This document shows positions 1 through 6,127 of a stretch of DNA of 7,786 nt, piece by piece (the stretch's first letter is position 1; the number at the start of each line of letters is the position of its first letter). Source of the stretch: Synechococcus sp. MED850. GTDB lineage: Bacteria; Cyanobacteriota; Cyanobacteriia; PCC-6307; Cyanobiaceae. The notes under the pieces are model-generated. The model searched no databases and was not told the DNA's origin. It worked only from the letters and a program-made list of their open reading frames with translations. Made by a program: the position numbers and the translations under genes. Location: NCBI GenBank assembly GCA_002700765.1, contig PAEP01000006.1, positions 28,524 to 36,309 of the forward strand, read 5' to 3'.

Positions 1-656
1 GGGAGATCATGGTGGCAGCACGGGCGGGAGCTGATCCTGCCGGCAACTTCCAGCTGCGCACGGCCATCAGCAAAGCCAAGGCGGCAGGAGTGCCCGCCTC
101 GAACATCGACCGAGCCATCGCCAAGGGCTCCGGACAGGCAGGTGATGGCACCCAACTGGAAGAGGTCAACTACGAGGGATACGGTCCGGAAGGCGTTGCC
201 ATCCTGGTGGAAGCTCTCACGGACAACCGCAACCGCACCGCCGCTGATTTAAGGCTGGCCTTCAGCAAAAACGGCGGCAACCTCGGTGAAAGTGGTTGCG
301 TTGCCTATCTCTTCGAACACCGCAGCGAAGTCACCATCAGCGCAACCAGCGACAGCGAGGAGCGTTTGATTGAAGGCCTGCTTGAGCTTGAGGCCGATGG
401 TTATGAATTAATCGAAGATGCTGCCTTGGTTCATGGACCGTTCCAAGCGCTCGAAACCCTGCAGAACGGCCTGCAGCAACAGGGATGGGACGTGAGGGAG
501 TGGGGCCACCATTGGCATCCACTCACCAACGTGGACATCTCAGATATCGATCATGCACGTCAGTGCATGAAGTTGCTCGATGCACTGGAAGCACTTGATG
601 ATGTGCGCAGCGTCAACGCCAATCTGAGCATCAGCGAAGATCTTGCATTGGATTAA
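1..656 (+). CDS. yebC: YebC/PmpR family regulator, 5' end missing
   Basis: This is the C-terminal part, about 217 residues, of a YebC/PmpR-family protein. The frame is already open at base 3 and reads E-I-M-V-A-A-R into the family signature around [21 protein letters not shown], so the methionine at base 9 is internal. Family members are about 245-250 residues, so roughly 32 N-terminal residues lie upstream of the window. Other recognisable blocks are the ERAIAKG-like stretch (DRAIAKGSG), [21 protein letters not shown] and [15 protein letters not shown]. The C-terminus is typical, with a [11 protein letters not shown] helix followed by SVNANLSI. The family is described as cytosolic, either as transcriptional regulators (PmpR, YebC) or, more recently, as helping ribosomes through difficult sequences such as prolines. 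The sequence does not show which role applies. No hairpin terminator is visible after the TAA stop. Confidence 0.95.
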   Translation, partial: EIMVAARAGADPAGNFQLRTAISKAKAAGVPASNIDRAIAKGSGQAGDGTQLEEVNYEGYGPEGVAILVEALTDNRNRTAADLRLAFSKNGGNLGESGCVAYLFEHRSEVTISATSDSEERLIEGLLELEADGYELIEDAALVHGPFQALETLQNGLQQQGWDVREWGHHWHPLTNVDISDIDHARQCMKLLDALEALDDVRSVNANLSISEDLALD

Positions 657-761
657 GAACACGCTCCAATTTGAAGAACCAACAACAGCTCAACTCAACA
701 GCCGTTCAACACAACAGCCACATCCACTGATGATCAGCATGAATGGCGAATCCACTTCAAC

Positions 762-1034
762 TCAGCAGTCATATTCCACTTCAGAACGTTGTTGACGTCT
801 CACAACATCATCATCTCGCATCTGCGACTCGTCATAGTCAAATGGGTTGAGGGGACAAGCCACCGCCCTGAAAGGCTGATGCCGTCCATCGTTAATCACA
901 GTGCCGACGGATTGTGATGAGGAGGTGCTGATCTTCATCAGATCAATGCTGCAACCTCTGCGTTCTAGGCAGGCCTTGCGGTTGATGCCAGAGAACAAAA
1001 CAGTTGAAACCATGACAGTTTGATAAGGACCCAC
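762..1034 (-). CDS. Doubtful small ORF, unknown function
   Basis: This open frame of up to 90 codons fills most of an otherwise empty gap. It could start at GTG 1034, ATG 1013 (83 residues) or ATG 938 (58 residues), and only ATG 938 has a purine-rich stretch (AGAGG) upstream, at a rather long distance. The predicted protein has a polar, acidic and basic C-terminal half (NPFDYDESQMRDDDVVRRQQ), three or four cysteines and no signal peptide or membrane helix. I do not recognise it. Codon use is mixed (AGA, CGA, CTA and TCA occur), which is less convincing than the neighbouring genes. It would be divergent from the YkuD-like gene and convergent with yebC. It may be a genuine lineage-specific gene or chance; I lean slightly towards chance. 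Confidence 0.35.
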   Translation of the reverse strand: MGPYQTVMVSTVLFSGINRKACLERRGCSIDLMKISTSSSQSVGTVINDGRHQPFRAVACPLNPFDYDESQMRDDDVVRRQQRSEVEYDC

Positions 1035-1108
1035 ACCCGAGCCGGACCCTGCTCAGGCTCAGACATTGGGCAATCCACAGCTGCAACGGCATGATGTTCA
1101 CAGCTCTC

Positions 1109-1113
1109 AAGGA
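1109..1113 (+). promoter_or_regulatory. Ribosome binding site of the YkuD-like gene
   Basis: AAGGA lies three bases before ATG 1117. The spacing is short, but the site supports ATG 1117 over the upstream in-frame TTG at 1066, which has no comparable site and would place 17 polar residues before the signal peptide. Confidence 0.5.
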
Positions 1114-1116
1114 TCC

Positions 1117-1785
1117 ATGCGTGCTGCTGTTCTGACCGCATTCGCCGTGATGATCCCGGCAATGATCAGCTGCAAGCCAGCAACCTCCACAAAAGTCGCT
1201 TCCGAAACACAATCAGCACAATCAACATCGATTCAAATCCAGTTGGATGTGAAGCAGCCAGAGAAAAGTATGGGCATTCTCAGTGGTGGCTCCGACAATC
1301 TCGCCTTTACCGTTGGATACGGGAAATATGGCATTGCTTGTGAAGACTCTGCCTTCAGCGAAGGGCTGACACCTGTGGGTACGTTTCGCGTCAATGCCAT
1401 CCTTGGTGTTGACCGATTTGACATGGATCCAGCCTTGATCAAAAAGTCCGGCAAATCAAAGGACTACCTCAAAGCCAATTTGTTCAGCAACATGAATTCC
1501 ATCGATTTCAAAGGCGATGGCGAAGTCGGAGAATATGGTGATGGCTATATCAGTCTGGAACCAGTTTCAACAACGCCGCAACCCTTTAGTTTCAACGATT
1601 ACGCCGGCACATTCCGCTGGTATAGCTTTGCGATTCATGGAACGAATAATGATCAACGCGTCGGCCAAAAAGTGACCGGCGGCTGCCTGAATGTTGCCCA
1701 AAAAGACCTTGAAACGCTGATGAAAACAATCAAGCTCGGTGATGAAGTCACCATCACAGCCAATGGTCCCTGCCAGAAGAGCTGA
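1117..1785 (+). CDS. YkuD-like L,D-transpeptidase-domain lipoprotein, altered active-site motif
   Basis: This is a 222-residue exported protein. Residues 2-18 form a hydrophobic export signal after a single arginine, ending in MIS-C19, a slightly loose lipobox, so the mature protein is probably a lipoprotein. A low-complexity Ser/Thr/Gln stretch (about 22-45) follows. The rest resembles a YkuD domain: TPVGTFRV at 85-92, the substrate-loop histidine in IHGT at 173-176, and TGGCLN at 187-192. The family motif is H-x(n)-[S/T]HGC-h-N, and here only the second histidine is changed, to Gly188. The presumed nucleophile Cys190 and first His174 remain. YkuD enzymes cross-link peptidoglycan or attach proteins to it. 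With Gly188 the protein could still be active, as some subfamilies vary at this position, or could have lost catalysis. C75 and C219 are further cysteines. The gene stands alone on its strand and is convergent with the small genes behind nagB. Confidence 0.75.
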   Translation: MRAAVLTAFAVMIPAMISCKPATSTKVASETQSAQSTSIQIQLDVKQPEKSMGILSGGSDNLAFTVGYGKYGIACEDSAFSEGLTPVGTFRVNAILGVDRFDMDPALIKKSGKSKDYLKANLFSNMNSIDFKGDGEVGEYGDGYISLEPVSTTPQPFSFNDYAGTFRWYSFAIHGTNNDQRVGQKVTGGCLNVAQKDLETLMKTIKLGDEVTITANGPCQKS

Positions 1786-1786
1786 T

Positions 1787-2025
1787 TCAGCAGAACTCTT
1801 GCCAGACAGCAAGCAAATCGTCAGGTTCGAGGGTCAGCAGATGGATTTTGGCTTCTGCCATGGCCGCTTTCAGGCGTCGCTCCTGGCGGCAGGGAAACAG
1901 GTCCTCAAAGCGGTCGAGAATTTCCAGATACAACGTGAGAGTGGACACATTCATGGCAAAGATGGACAGATGCCTGAACTCTCGTGAACATTTCTTGGCT
2001 TGCCATCGCTCAAATGGGGGATCAT
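1787..2025 (-). CDS. Small unknown protein, apparent frameshift near its start
   Basis: A frame ending at TGA 1789-1787 encodes 55 residues from ATG 1954: MNVSTLTLYLEILDRFEDLF, then a charged helical stretch and TLEPDDLLAVWQEFC. That ATG has no ribosome binding site. The same frame stays open further upstream and reads plausibly as protein (FERWQAKKCSREFRHLSIFA), but it contains no start codon. A perfect AGGAGG and an ATG (2025-2023), overlapping the previous gene's stop as TGATG, sit in another frame that ends after 24 codons at 1955-1953. Adding one C to the C5 run (2016-2020) would join them into a 79-residue protein starting MIPPFERWQ. I infer a one-base deletion or sequence error. The alternative is a translated 24-codon leader coupled by ATGA to the 55-residue gene. 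Function is unknown. The gene ends one base from the convergent YkuD-like stop. Confidence 0.6.
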
Positions 2026-2264
2026 CACTCCTCCTGTGGGGGGCGCTTGATCAGCTCAGCCAGCATCTTCAGCCTTGAGTTCTCAGATTCAGACGCACGA
2101 CTCGCCATCCAGGCACTGGCCGCCTTCTGCTGCATGAGCTGTTGGACAAGAAACAGTGCGGTCTGACGCAACTCCTCCATGTCATTGCAATCGCGAATGA
2201 AGCGGCTGAATTTTTCCGCCTCGAAGCTCTGCTCAAGGCGCTGTTCCACTGGATCGATGCTCAA
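2025..2264 (-). CDS. Small conserved-looking helical protein, unknown function
   Basis: This is a 79-residue protein starting at TTG 2264. An in-frame TGA lies two codons upstream, so the start is TTG 2264 or the GTG five codons later. The whole sequence is predicted helical and charged, with no signal peptide or membrane segment: LEQSFEAEKFSRFIRDCNDM, then LRQTALFLVQQLMQQKAAS and a Lys/Glu-rich tail. The regular spacing of hydrophobic residues suggests a helical hairpin or coiled coil, probably a cytosolic oligomer or partner protein. It lies 24 bases after the nagB stop on the same strand and shares one base with the next small gene (TGATG), so it is probably co-transcribed and translationally coupled. 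It superficially recalls the short helix-loop-helix of NblA (phycobilisome degradation), but I see no NblA signature and do not make that call. Confidence 0.7.
   Translation of the reverse strand: MSIDPVEQRLEQSFEAEKFSRFIRDCNDMEELRQTALFLVQQLMQQKAASAWMASRASESENSRLKMLAELIKRPPQEE
2030..2035 (-). promoter_or_regulatory. Strong ribosome binding site before ATG 2025
   Basis: AGGAGG on the minus strand lies four bases before the ATG at 2025-2023 and inside the last codons of the preceding gene. This is the best Shine-Dalgarno match I noticed in the window. It argues that translation of the downstream small gene begins here rather than at ATG 1954. Confidence 0.65.
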
Positions 2265-2288
2265 GGGTCAACCCCAGATGCAGGGACG

Positions 2289-3065
2289 TTAGGAATGGTT
2301 CAACGCATCTGCGTCCGCCCACAGCCAGACCTGGCCATGGCGTCCCAGCCAGCTGGCTGGCAGATGAACATCCGGTTCCGGAGCCTTCATTAACGCACCA
2401 AGAATTTGCGCCTTGGCAGCACCGGTCACCACCAGGTGAATCTCATCTGCCGCCAGAATCTCCCGCAAGCCAAGTGTGATCGCCCGGGCCGGAACCGCAG
2501 CGGCATCACCACCAAACATCGCCGCATTTTGATCACGGGTGGCGTCGGACAGTGTCACCACACGACAGGACAAGTCCTCTGAGCAGGGCGGCTCGTTGAA
2601 GCCGATATGGCCGTTGCTTCCAAGCCCCAGCAGCTGAAGACCGATACCACCCTGCTGCTGCAGCTCTTGTGCATAGGAGCAGGCAGAAGCAGTCCCATCG
2701 TCCCTGGTCCCATCGGGCAGCCGCAGCGCAGAGGTGGACAGCCCCAGCGGATGGCCCAGGTGGTGGTCCATGAACCAGCGGTAACTGCGCGGATCCTGGC
2801 TCTGAAGACCCAGATATTCATCGAGGTTGAAACTCAACCAGCCGCGCCGCAGTGCCGCAAGGTCTGATTCTGGCCAACGGTTGAGGCGTCGCACAAGAGC
2901 CGCGTACAACGGCTCCATGGTGCGGCCAGTCGCCAATCCAAGGGGCTTGGTGAAGTCCGCAGCCTGAAGCCGCTGGCGCAAACAGCGTTCCAGATGCTCG
3001 CTGAGGGCCTCGATCAGGGCTGTTTGCGTGGAGCGCTGCTCGAGCCGGTAAGGGAAACCCTGCAC
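2289..3065 (-). CDS. nagB: Glucosamine-6-phosphate deaminase (NagB family)
   Basis: This 258-residue cytosolic enzyme is predicted to convert glucosamine 6-phosphate to fructose 6-phosphate and ammonia, linking amino-sugar or wall recycling to central metabolism. Family motifs are in order: phosphate-binding LGLATGRT (42-49), NLDEYLGL (80-87) with the ring-opening/enolising aspartate Asp82, SYRWF (94-98), and LGSNGHIGFNEP (148-159) with catalytic His153 and Glu158. The aspartate found in the E. coli enzyme just before GH is asparagine here (Asn151), which I recall in other bacterial NagB proteins. The C-terminal block VTGAAKAQIL (213-222) is typical. The related 6-phosphogluconolactonases lack the DEY and GFNEP motifs, so NagB fits better. 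The length matches the short non-allosteric type. GTG 3065 is 13 bases after the SpoIID stop, and a GGAGAGGA stretch overlapping that stop may serve as its ribosome binding site. Confidence 0.88.
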   Translation of the reverse strand: MQGFPYRLEQRSTQTALIEALSEHLERCLRQRLQAADFTKPLGLATGRTMEPLYAALVRRLNRWPESDLAALRRGWLSFNLDEYLGLQSQDPRSYRWFMDHHLGHPLGLSTSALRLPDGTRDDGTASACSYAQELQQQGGIGLQLLGLGSNGHIGFNEPPCSEDLSCRVVTLSDATRDQNAAMFGGDAAAVPARAITLGLREILAADEIHLVVTGAAKAQILGALMKAPEPDVHLPASWLGRHGQVWLWADADALNHS

Positions 3066-3078
3066 GTGCGGGGACGAT

Positions 3079-4500
3079 TCATCCTCTCCACAGTGGCGCC
3101 ACTGGAGGCTTCATCGCCAGTGCCGGATCATGGACGGCACGGAACGGAACCACATCAGCCCCGCGGTAGTAATGACGAAGAATCGTGCGGAAATCCGCTC
3201 CCTGCTCCGCCAAGCCATGGGCACCCCACTGGCTCATGCCGACCCCATGGCCATAGCCCTGGCCACGCACCAGCAGCTGCCAGCCCTCGGCCGGAAGCTT
3301 GGCAACAGATGCTGGCAACAGGGAGGGCGCGGGGGCGCGCAGAACGGAGCGGAGCTTGGCCGCCCTCTTTGTGGTCGCGGTGTTCTTGGATCCCGTGATC
3401 TCCGCCACCGAGGAGGTGATTTGATCAATGCGTGATGGTTTGCTGGCGGCAACGGGTGCTGACACGGGAAGCGCCGGCAAAGGCTGGAGCGGAGGCTTCT
3501 GCAGCGCCGTGACCCTCTCGAAATCCACCAAGGTGCTTTTCAACGAAAGCCGCTGACGCAGCTCCCGACCGGTGAGCATCAGCTGCCCCCTTGGGCCGAC
3601 AACACGGATCTGCTGAACCCTGCCGCTGCCGCTGCGGCTGAGCACATCCACCCGATCAAGGCCACCGGTCTCCGGCAACAGCGTTCTGAGGGTGGCGGGA
3701 TCGAACCGCTCCTGCCAGCGATGCACGGGGCTGTGCTGATCGTGGTCCGGGACGCTGACGAGATAGGGCAACTGTTGCCGCCAGACCATGCCGCTGGCCT
3801 CCGTGACACCACCGGAACTGCTGTGGAAAACAGCGTCGATCAGCCGACCGTTGTGCACGAGCACAAGATCCTGGGTGGTGGACACCGCCTCGCGGGTGCT
3901 GTCGGTTTCCGATTCCACACCCCGATACACCTGACTGGCCACGGTGGCCTTCACATCCCATCCACCTCCACGGCCACGCTGCTTGAAGGCATAGGTGCGG
4001 GCTGCCACCGCCTGGGCCTGCAGTGCCGCCAGGGGCCACGCATGGGGCATCTCACTGCCCACCACGCTGGCCAGATAAGTCTCGATTCCGAGCTGATTCA
4101 CCACCCGCAATGTGCCGCCGCGGGCGCTGATCTTCAGCAGTCCGCGGTAGCGACGCTGGCCCAGCCAGATGCCACGCGGGTCGTCGTTCTCGACCTCCAG
4201 CATCACCCCTTGAGGAAGGCGCTGGCGCACCCCATTCAAAGCAACGCTCAGAACACCTCCCTGAAATTGAAGCGCCAACCTCTGAAGGTGTTCCACTCCA
4301 CCGGAGAGGCCCCGAACGCGCATCGGCTGGGCTCCATCCGCCCGGAGCCGCAGGCTGCTGCCCTGGAACAGCAGCACCCGCATCTGCGGCTCCCGTTCCC
4401 TGGGCACCACCGGAGCAGCACAGAGCAGCAAACTTGCACTAAGACCCACCAGGACGGCAGATCCAAGAAGAGGGGCAGGGCGCACGGGACCTGAAAGCAC
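3079..4500 (-). CDS. SpoIID/LytB-domain protein, exported, probable wall-glycan lyase
   Basis: This is a 473-residue exported protein with a SpoIID domain. Residues 8-30 form a hydrophobic signal peptide (VLVGLSASLLLCAA). The residue before Cys27 is leucine, so it is not a proper lipobox. The central domain carries YLASVVGSEMPHAWPLAALQ (142-161), and Glu150 matches the catalytic glutamate of SpoIID. QAVAARTYA and FHSSSGG (225-231) follow. The last part of the domain, GQGYGHGVGMSQWGA (413-427) and the LRHYYRGADV helix, is separated by a Pro/Ala/Ser-rich linker (about 333-405). SpoIID of Bacillus is a lytic transglycosylase that cuts glycan strands already stripped of peptides. Cyanobacteria do not sporulate, so here a role in wall turnover or division is inferred. 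Start GTG 4500 is the first start codon after an in-frame TGA about 14 codons upstream, and GTG 4485 is possible. It heads the run towards nagB. Confidence 0.88.
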   Translation of the reverse strand: MLSGPVRPAPLLGSAVLVGLSASLLLCAAPVVPREREPQMRVLLFQGSSLRLRADGAQPMRVRGLSGGVEHLQRLALQFQGGVLSVALNGVRQRLPQGVMLEVENDDPRGIWLGQRRYRGLLKISARGGTLRVVNQLGIETYLASVVGSEMPHAWPLAALQAQAVAARTYAFKQRGRGGGWDVKATVASQVYRGVESETDSTREAVSTTQDLVLVHNGRLIDAVFHSSSGGVTEASGMVWRQQLPYLVSVPDHDQHSPVHRWQERFDPATLRTLLPETGGLDRVDVLSRSGSGRVQQIRVVGPRGQLMLTGRELRQRLSLKSTLVDFERVTALQKPPLQPLPALPVSAPVAASKPSRIDQITSSVAEITGSKNTATTKRAAKLRSVLRAPAPSLLPASVAKLPAEGWQLLVRGQGYGHGVGMSQWGAHGLAEQGADFRTILRHYYRGADVVPFRAVHDPALAMKPPVAPLWRG

Positions 4501-4566
4501 AGCCCAGTGTGCCGAGCCTGCAAGGGGTCAGCCAGATGGCAGCATGTCAACTGAGGATCAGCGGCC
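4501..4566. promoter_or_regulatory. Divergent promoter region between the SpoIID gene and RNase Z
   Basis: The two genes start 66 bases apart and point away from each other, so both promoters should lie here or inside the coding starts. A perfect TTGACA occurs on the minus strand (plus positions 4545-4550) and could be the -35 box for the SpoIID operon, but I see no good -10 box 16-18 bases beyond it. No clear promoter is visible for RNase Z. Confidence 0.35.
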
Positions 4567-5526
4567 TTGCAGGTCACCTTTCTCGGAACCAGTTCAGGCG
4601 TTCCCACACGGGCGCGCAATGTCTCCGCTGTGGCACTGCGTTTGCCCCAGCGCGCTGAGATGTGGCTGTTCGACTGCGGCGAGGGCACGCAGCATCAGTT
4701 TCTGCGCAGTGACCTGCGGCTCTCGCAACTTCGACGCATCTTCATCACCCACATGCATGGAGACCATGTCTTCGGTCTGCCGGGGCTGCTGGCGAGCCTC
4801 GGCCTTGCCAGCAGCAGCAGCCAGGGCATTGACCTCTATGGCCCAGACCCCCTTGAAAGCTTCCTGCAAGGGGCTTTACGCACAAGTTCCACTCGCATTG
4901 GATACAGCCTGAACGTGCACCGCTCAAGGCCAGCGGCTGAACAGGGAACAGTTCTGTTTGAGGACTCCCAACTCACAGTTCGCTGCACACCCCTCATTCA
5001 CCGTGTGCCGGCCTACGCCTACCGGGTGGAGCAGAAACCCCTGGCTGGCCGGTTTGATGTGGAGAAGGCGCAAGGGCTGGGCATTCCACCTGGTCCGATC
5101 TATGCCGAATTGAAACGCGGCGGCACGGTGACCCTGGAGGACGGCCGTGTGATCGATGGCAGCAGCCTGTGCGGCCCGGTTCGCCCCGGGGTCAGTGTTG
5201 TGTACTGCACGGACACGGTGTTCAGCGAGGCGGCCGTTGCGCTGGCCCAAGACGCTGATCTGTTGATCCATGAATCCACCTTTTCCCATGAAGAGGCGGA
5301 GATGGCATTTCATAAACAGCATTCCACCAGCACCATGGCGGCTCAGACCGCGGCTGAAGCCAAGGTTGGACAACTGGTGCTCACCCATCTGAGCCCCCGC
5401 TATGCACCCGGCAATCCGGTGACCGCAGATGACCTGCTGACTGAAGCTCAGGCGATCTTCCCGAACACAGTGTTGGCCAAGGACTTCATGACCCTGGATG
5501 TGAAACCCCGCTGCAACAGTTCGTGA
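4567..5526 (+). CDS. rnz: Ribonuclease Z (tRNA 3' processing)
   Basis: This is a 319-residue metallo-beta-lactamase-fold endonuclease that removes the 3' trailer from tRNA precursors in the cytosol. All zinc-site motifs are present: the HxHxDH motif THMHGDH (61-67: His62, His64, Asp66, His67), LIHRVPAY with His145, CTDTVF with Asp216, the AFHKQHST motif (248-254) and LTHLSPRY with His274. The glycine/proline-rich flexible arm that grips tRNA is recognisable at about 163-193 (LGIPPGPIY). The length is usual for the bacterial short form. The start is TTG 4567: an in-frame TGA lies five codons upstream, and the family's N-terminus ([18 protein letters not shown]) begins exactly there. An out-of-frame ATG at 4544 is not the start. 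The gene is divergent from the SpoIID operon and followed by psbV on the same strand, 74 bases on. Confidence 0.95.
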   Translation: MQVTFLGTSSGVPTRARNVSAVALRLPQRAEMWLFDCGEGTQHQFLRSDLRLSQLRRIFITHMHGDHVFGLPGLLASLGLASSSSQGIDLYGPDPLESFLQGALRTSSTRIGYSLNVHRSRPAAEQGTVLFEDSQLTVRCTPLIHRVPAYAYRVEQKPLAGRFDVEKAQGLGIPPGPIYAELKRGGTVTLEDGRVIDGSSLCGPVRPGVSVVYCTDTVFSEAAVALAQDADLLIHESTFSHEEAEMAFHKQHSTSTMAAQTAAEAKVGQLVLTHLSPRYAPGNPVTADDLLTEAQAIFPNTVLAKDFMTLDVKPRCNSS

Positions 5527-5552
5527 TTCCGACGCGGAGGGCCTTCGCCCCG

Positions 5553-5561
5553 TGATACAAG
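5553..5561 (+). promoter_or_regulatory. Candidate extended -10 box for psbV
   Basis: TGATACAAG fits an extended -10 element (TG-N-TACAAG, four of six bases matching TATAAT). It lies about 40 bases before the psbV ATG, in the gap after rnz. I see no clear -35 box. If transcription begins about seven bases downstream, the GTG at 5565 would fall at the mRNA 5' end, which supports ATG 5601 as the start. Confidence 0.35.
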
Positions 5562-5600
5562 AGCGTGGTGCGGCCCATCCGTCAGATCCCGGCAACCTTC

Positions 5601-6113
5601 ATGGACACTTTTCTTCCCTCTCTGCGACGGTCCCTGAAGGGGCTCCTGATTCTGGTGCCGGTACTGATCGGCCTCGTGGTCAGTTCCCCTGCAGATGCTG
5701 CACGGTGGGACGCCGAAACCCTCACCGTTCCTGTCAATCCGGACGGTGGACTTGTGACCTTCTCAGAGCAGGAGATCAACACAGGCCGCAAGGTGTTCAA
5801 CACAAGCTGCGGCACCTGCCATGCCGGTGGCATCACCAAGACCAACCACAACGTGGGACTCGACCCTGAAACCCTCGCGCTGGCGACCCCACCAAGGGAC
5901 AACGTCGATGCCTTGGTCGATTACATGAAGGATCCGACGTCCTACGACGGCGAGTACAGCATTTCAGAGCTGCACCCGAGCATGCGGGACGCTGAGCTGT
6001 ACCCAGCCATGCGTGATCTGACCGATGAGGATCTGCGGCTGATGGCCGGATTCATCCTGGTGGCACCGAAAGTTCAGGGCAACCAGTGGGGCGGCGGCAA
6101 GATCTACTTCTGA
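5601..6113 (+). CDS. psbV: Cytochrome c-550, extrinsic subunit of photosystem II
   Basis: This 170-residue precursor is a low-potential cytochrome on the lumenal side of photosystem II, where it stabilises the Mn4CaO5 oxygen-evolving cluster. The N-terminus is a thylakoid-lumen signal peptide: LRRSLK, a hydrophobic core LLILVPVLIGLVV, then SSPADAA with cleavage near residue 33/34, leaving about 136-137 residues, the family's normal size. The haem-binding CGTCH is at 70-74. The second axial ligand, His125, lies in SELHPSM. With cleavage after Ala33 these correspond to His41 and His92 of mature c-550, a bis-histidine haem. The C-terminal WGGGKIYF is typical. The frame is open back to GTG 5565, giving 182 residues, but ATG 5601 gives a normal signal peptide and is preferred, although neither start has a good ribosome binding site. 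Confidence 0.95.
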   Translation: MDTFLPSLRRSLKGLLILVPVLIGLVVSSPADAARWDAETLTVPVNPDGGLVTFSEQEINTGRKVFNTSCGTCHAGGITKTNHNVGLDPETLALATPPRDNVDALVDYMKDPTSYDGEYSISELHPSMRDAELYPAMRDLTDEDLRLMAGFILVAPKVQGNQWGGGKIYF

Positions 6114-6127
6114 TCTCAACCAAGCGA

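Larger units (their letters stand above)
657..1116. other. 460-base stretch without a secure gene
   Basis: No protein I can recognise lies between the yebC stop and the start of the YkuD-like gene. The first hundred bases (about 657-760) are rich in CAAC/AACA words and contain neither a clear terminator hairpin nor an RNA gene. The rest overlaps one doubtful minus-strand ORF, listed separately. The last part, about 1035-1116, should hold the promoter of the YkuD-like gene, but I see no convincing -35/-10 pair. A TTG at 1066 keeps the downstream frame open, but the ATG at 1117 is preferred. Confidence 0.6.

Noticed and set aside
2016..2025. Programmed -1 frameshift at the C5 run
   Set aside because: The bases ATCCCCCAT do not allow both tRNAs to re-pair after slipping (CAT to CCA mismatches), so a normal slippery heptamer is absent; a mutation or sequence error is simpler.
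1739..2078. Two overlapping plus-strand frames of 76-82 codons
   Set aside because: They oppose the small minus-strand genes behind nagB, which have operon spacing and a perfect ribosome binding site; the plus-strand frames have neither.
3721..4494. 257-codon plus-strand open frame
   Set aside because: It lies entirely antisense to the SpoIID-domain gene, whose motifs and signal peptide are clear. The plus-strand product is His/Gln-rich with no recognisable domain.
4544..4912. Plus-strand ATG frame overlapping the rnz start
   Set aside because: It is in a different frame from RNase Z and has no family resemblance, while the TTG 4567 frame starts precisely with the RNase Z N-terminus.
5535..5552. 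GGGC-CTTC-GCCC mini-hairpin after rnz as a terminator
   Set aside because: Only four base pairs and no U-tract; too weak to call.
4924..5595. 223-codon minus-strand open frame
   Set aside because: It is antisense to RNase Z, which carries every catalytic motif. It would also overlap the region just before psbV.
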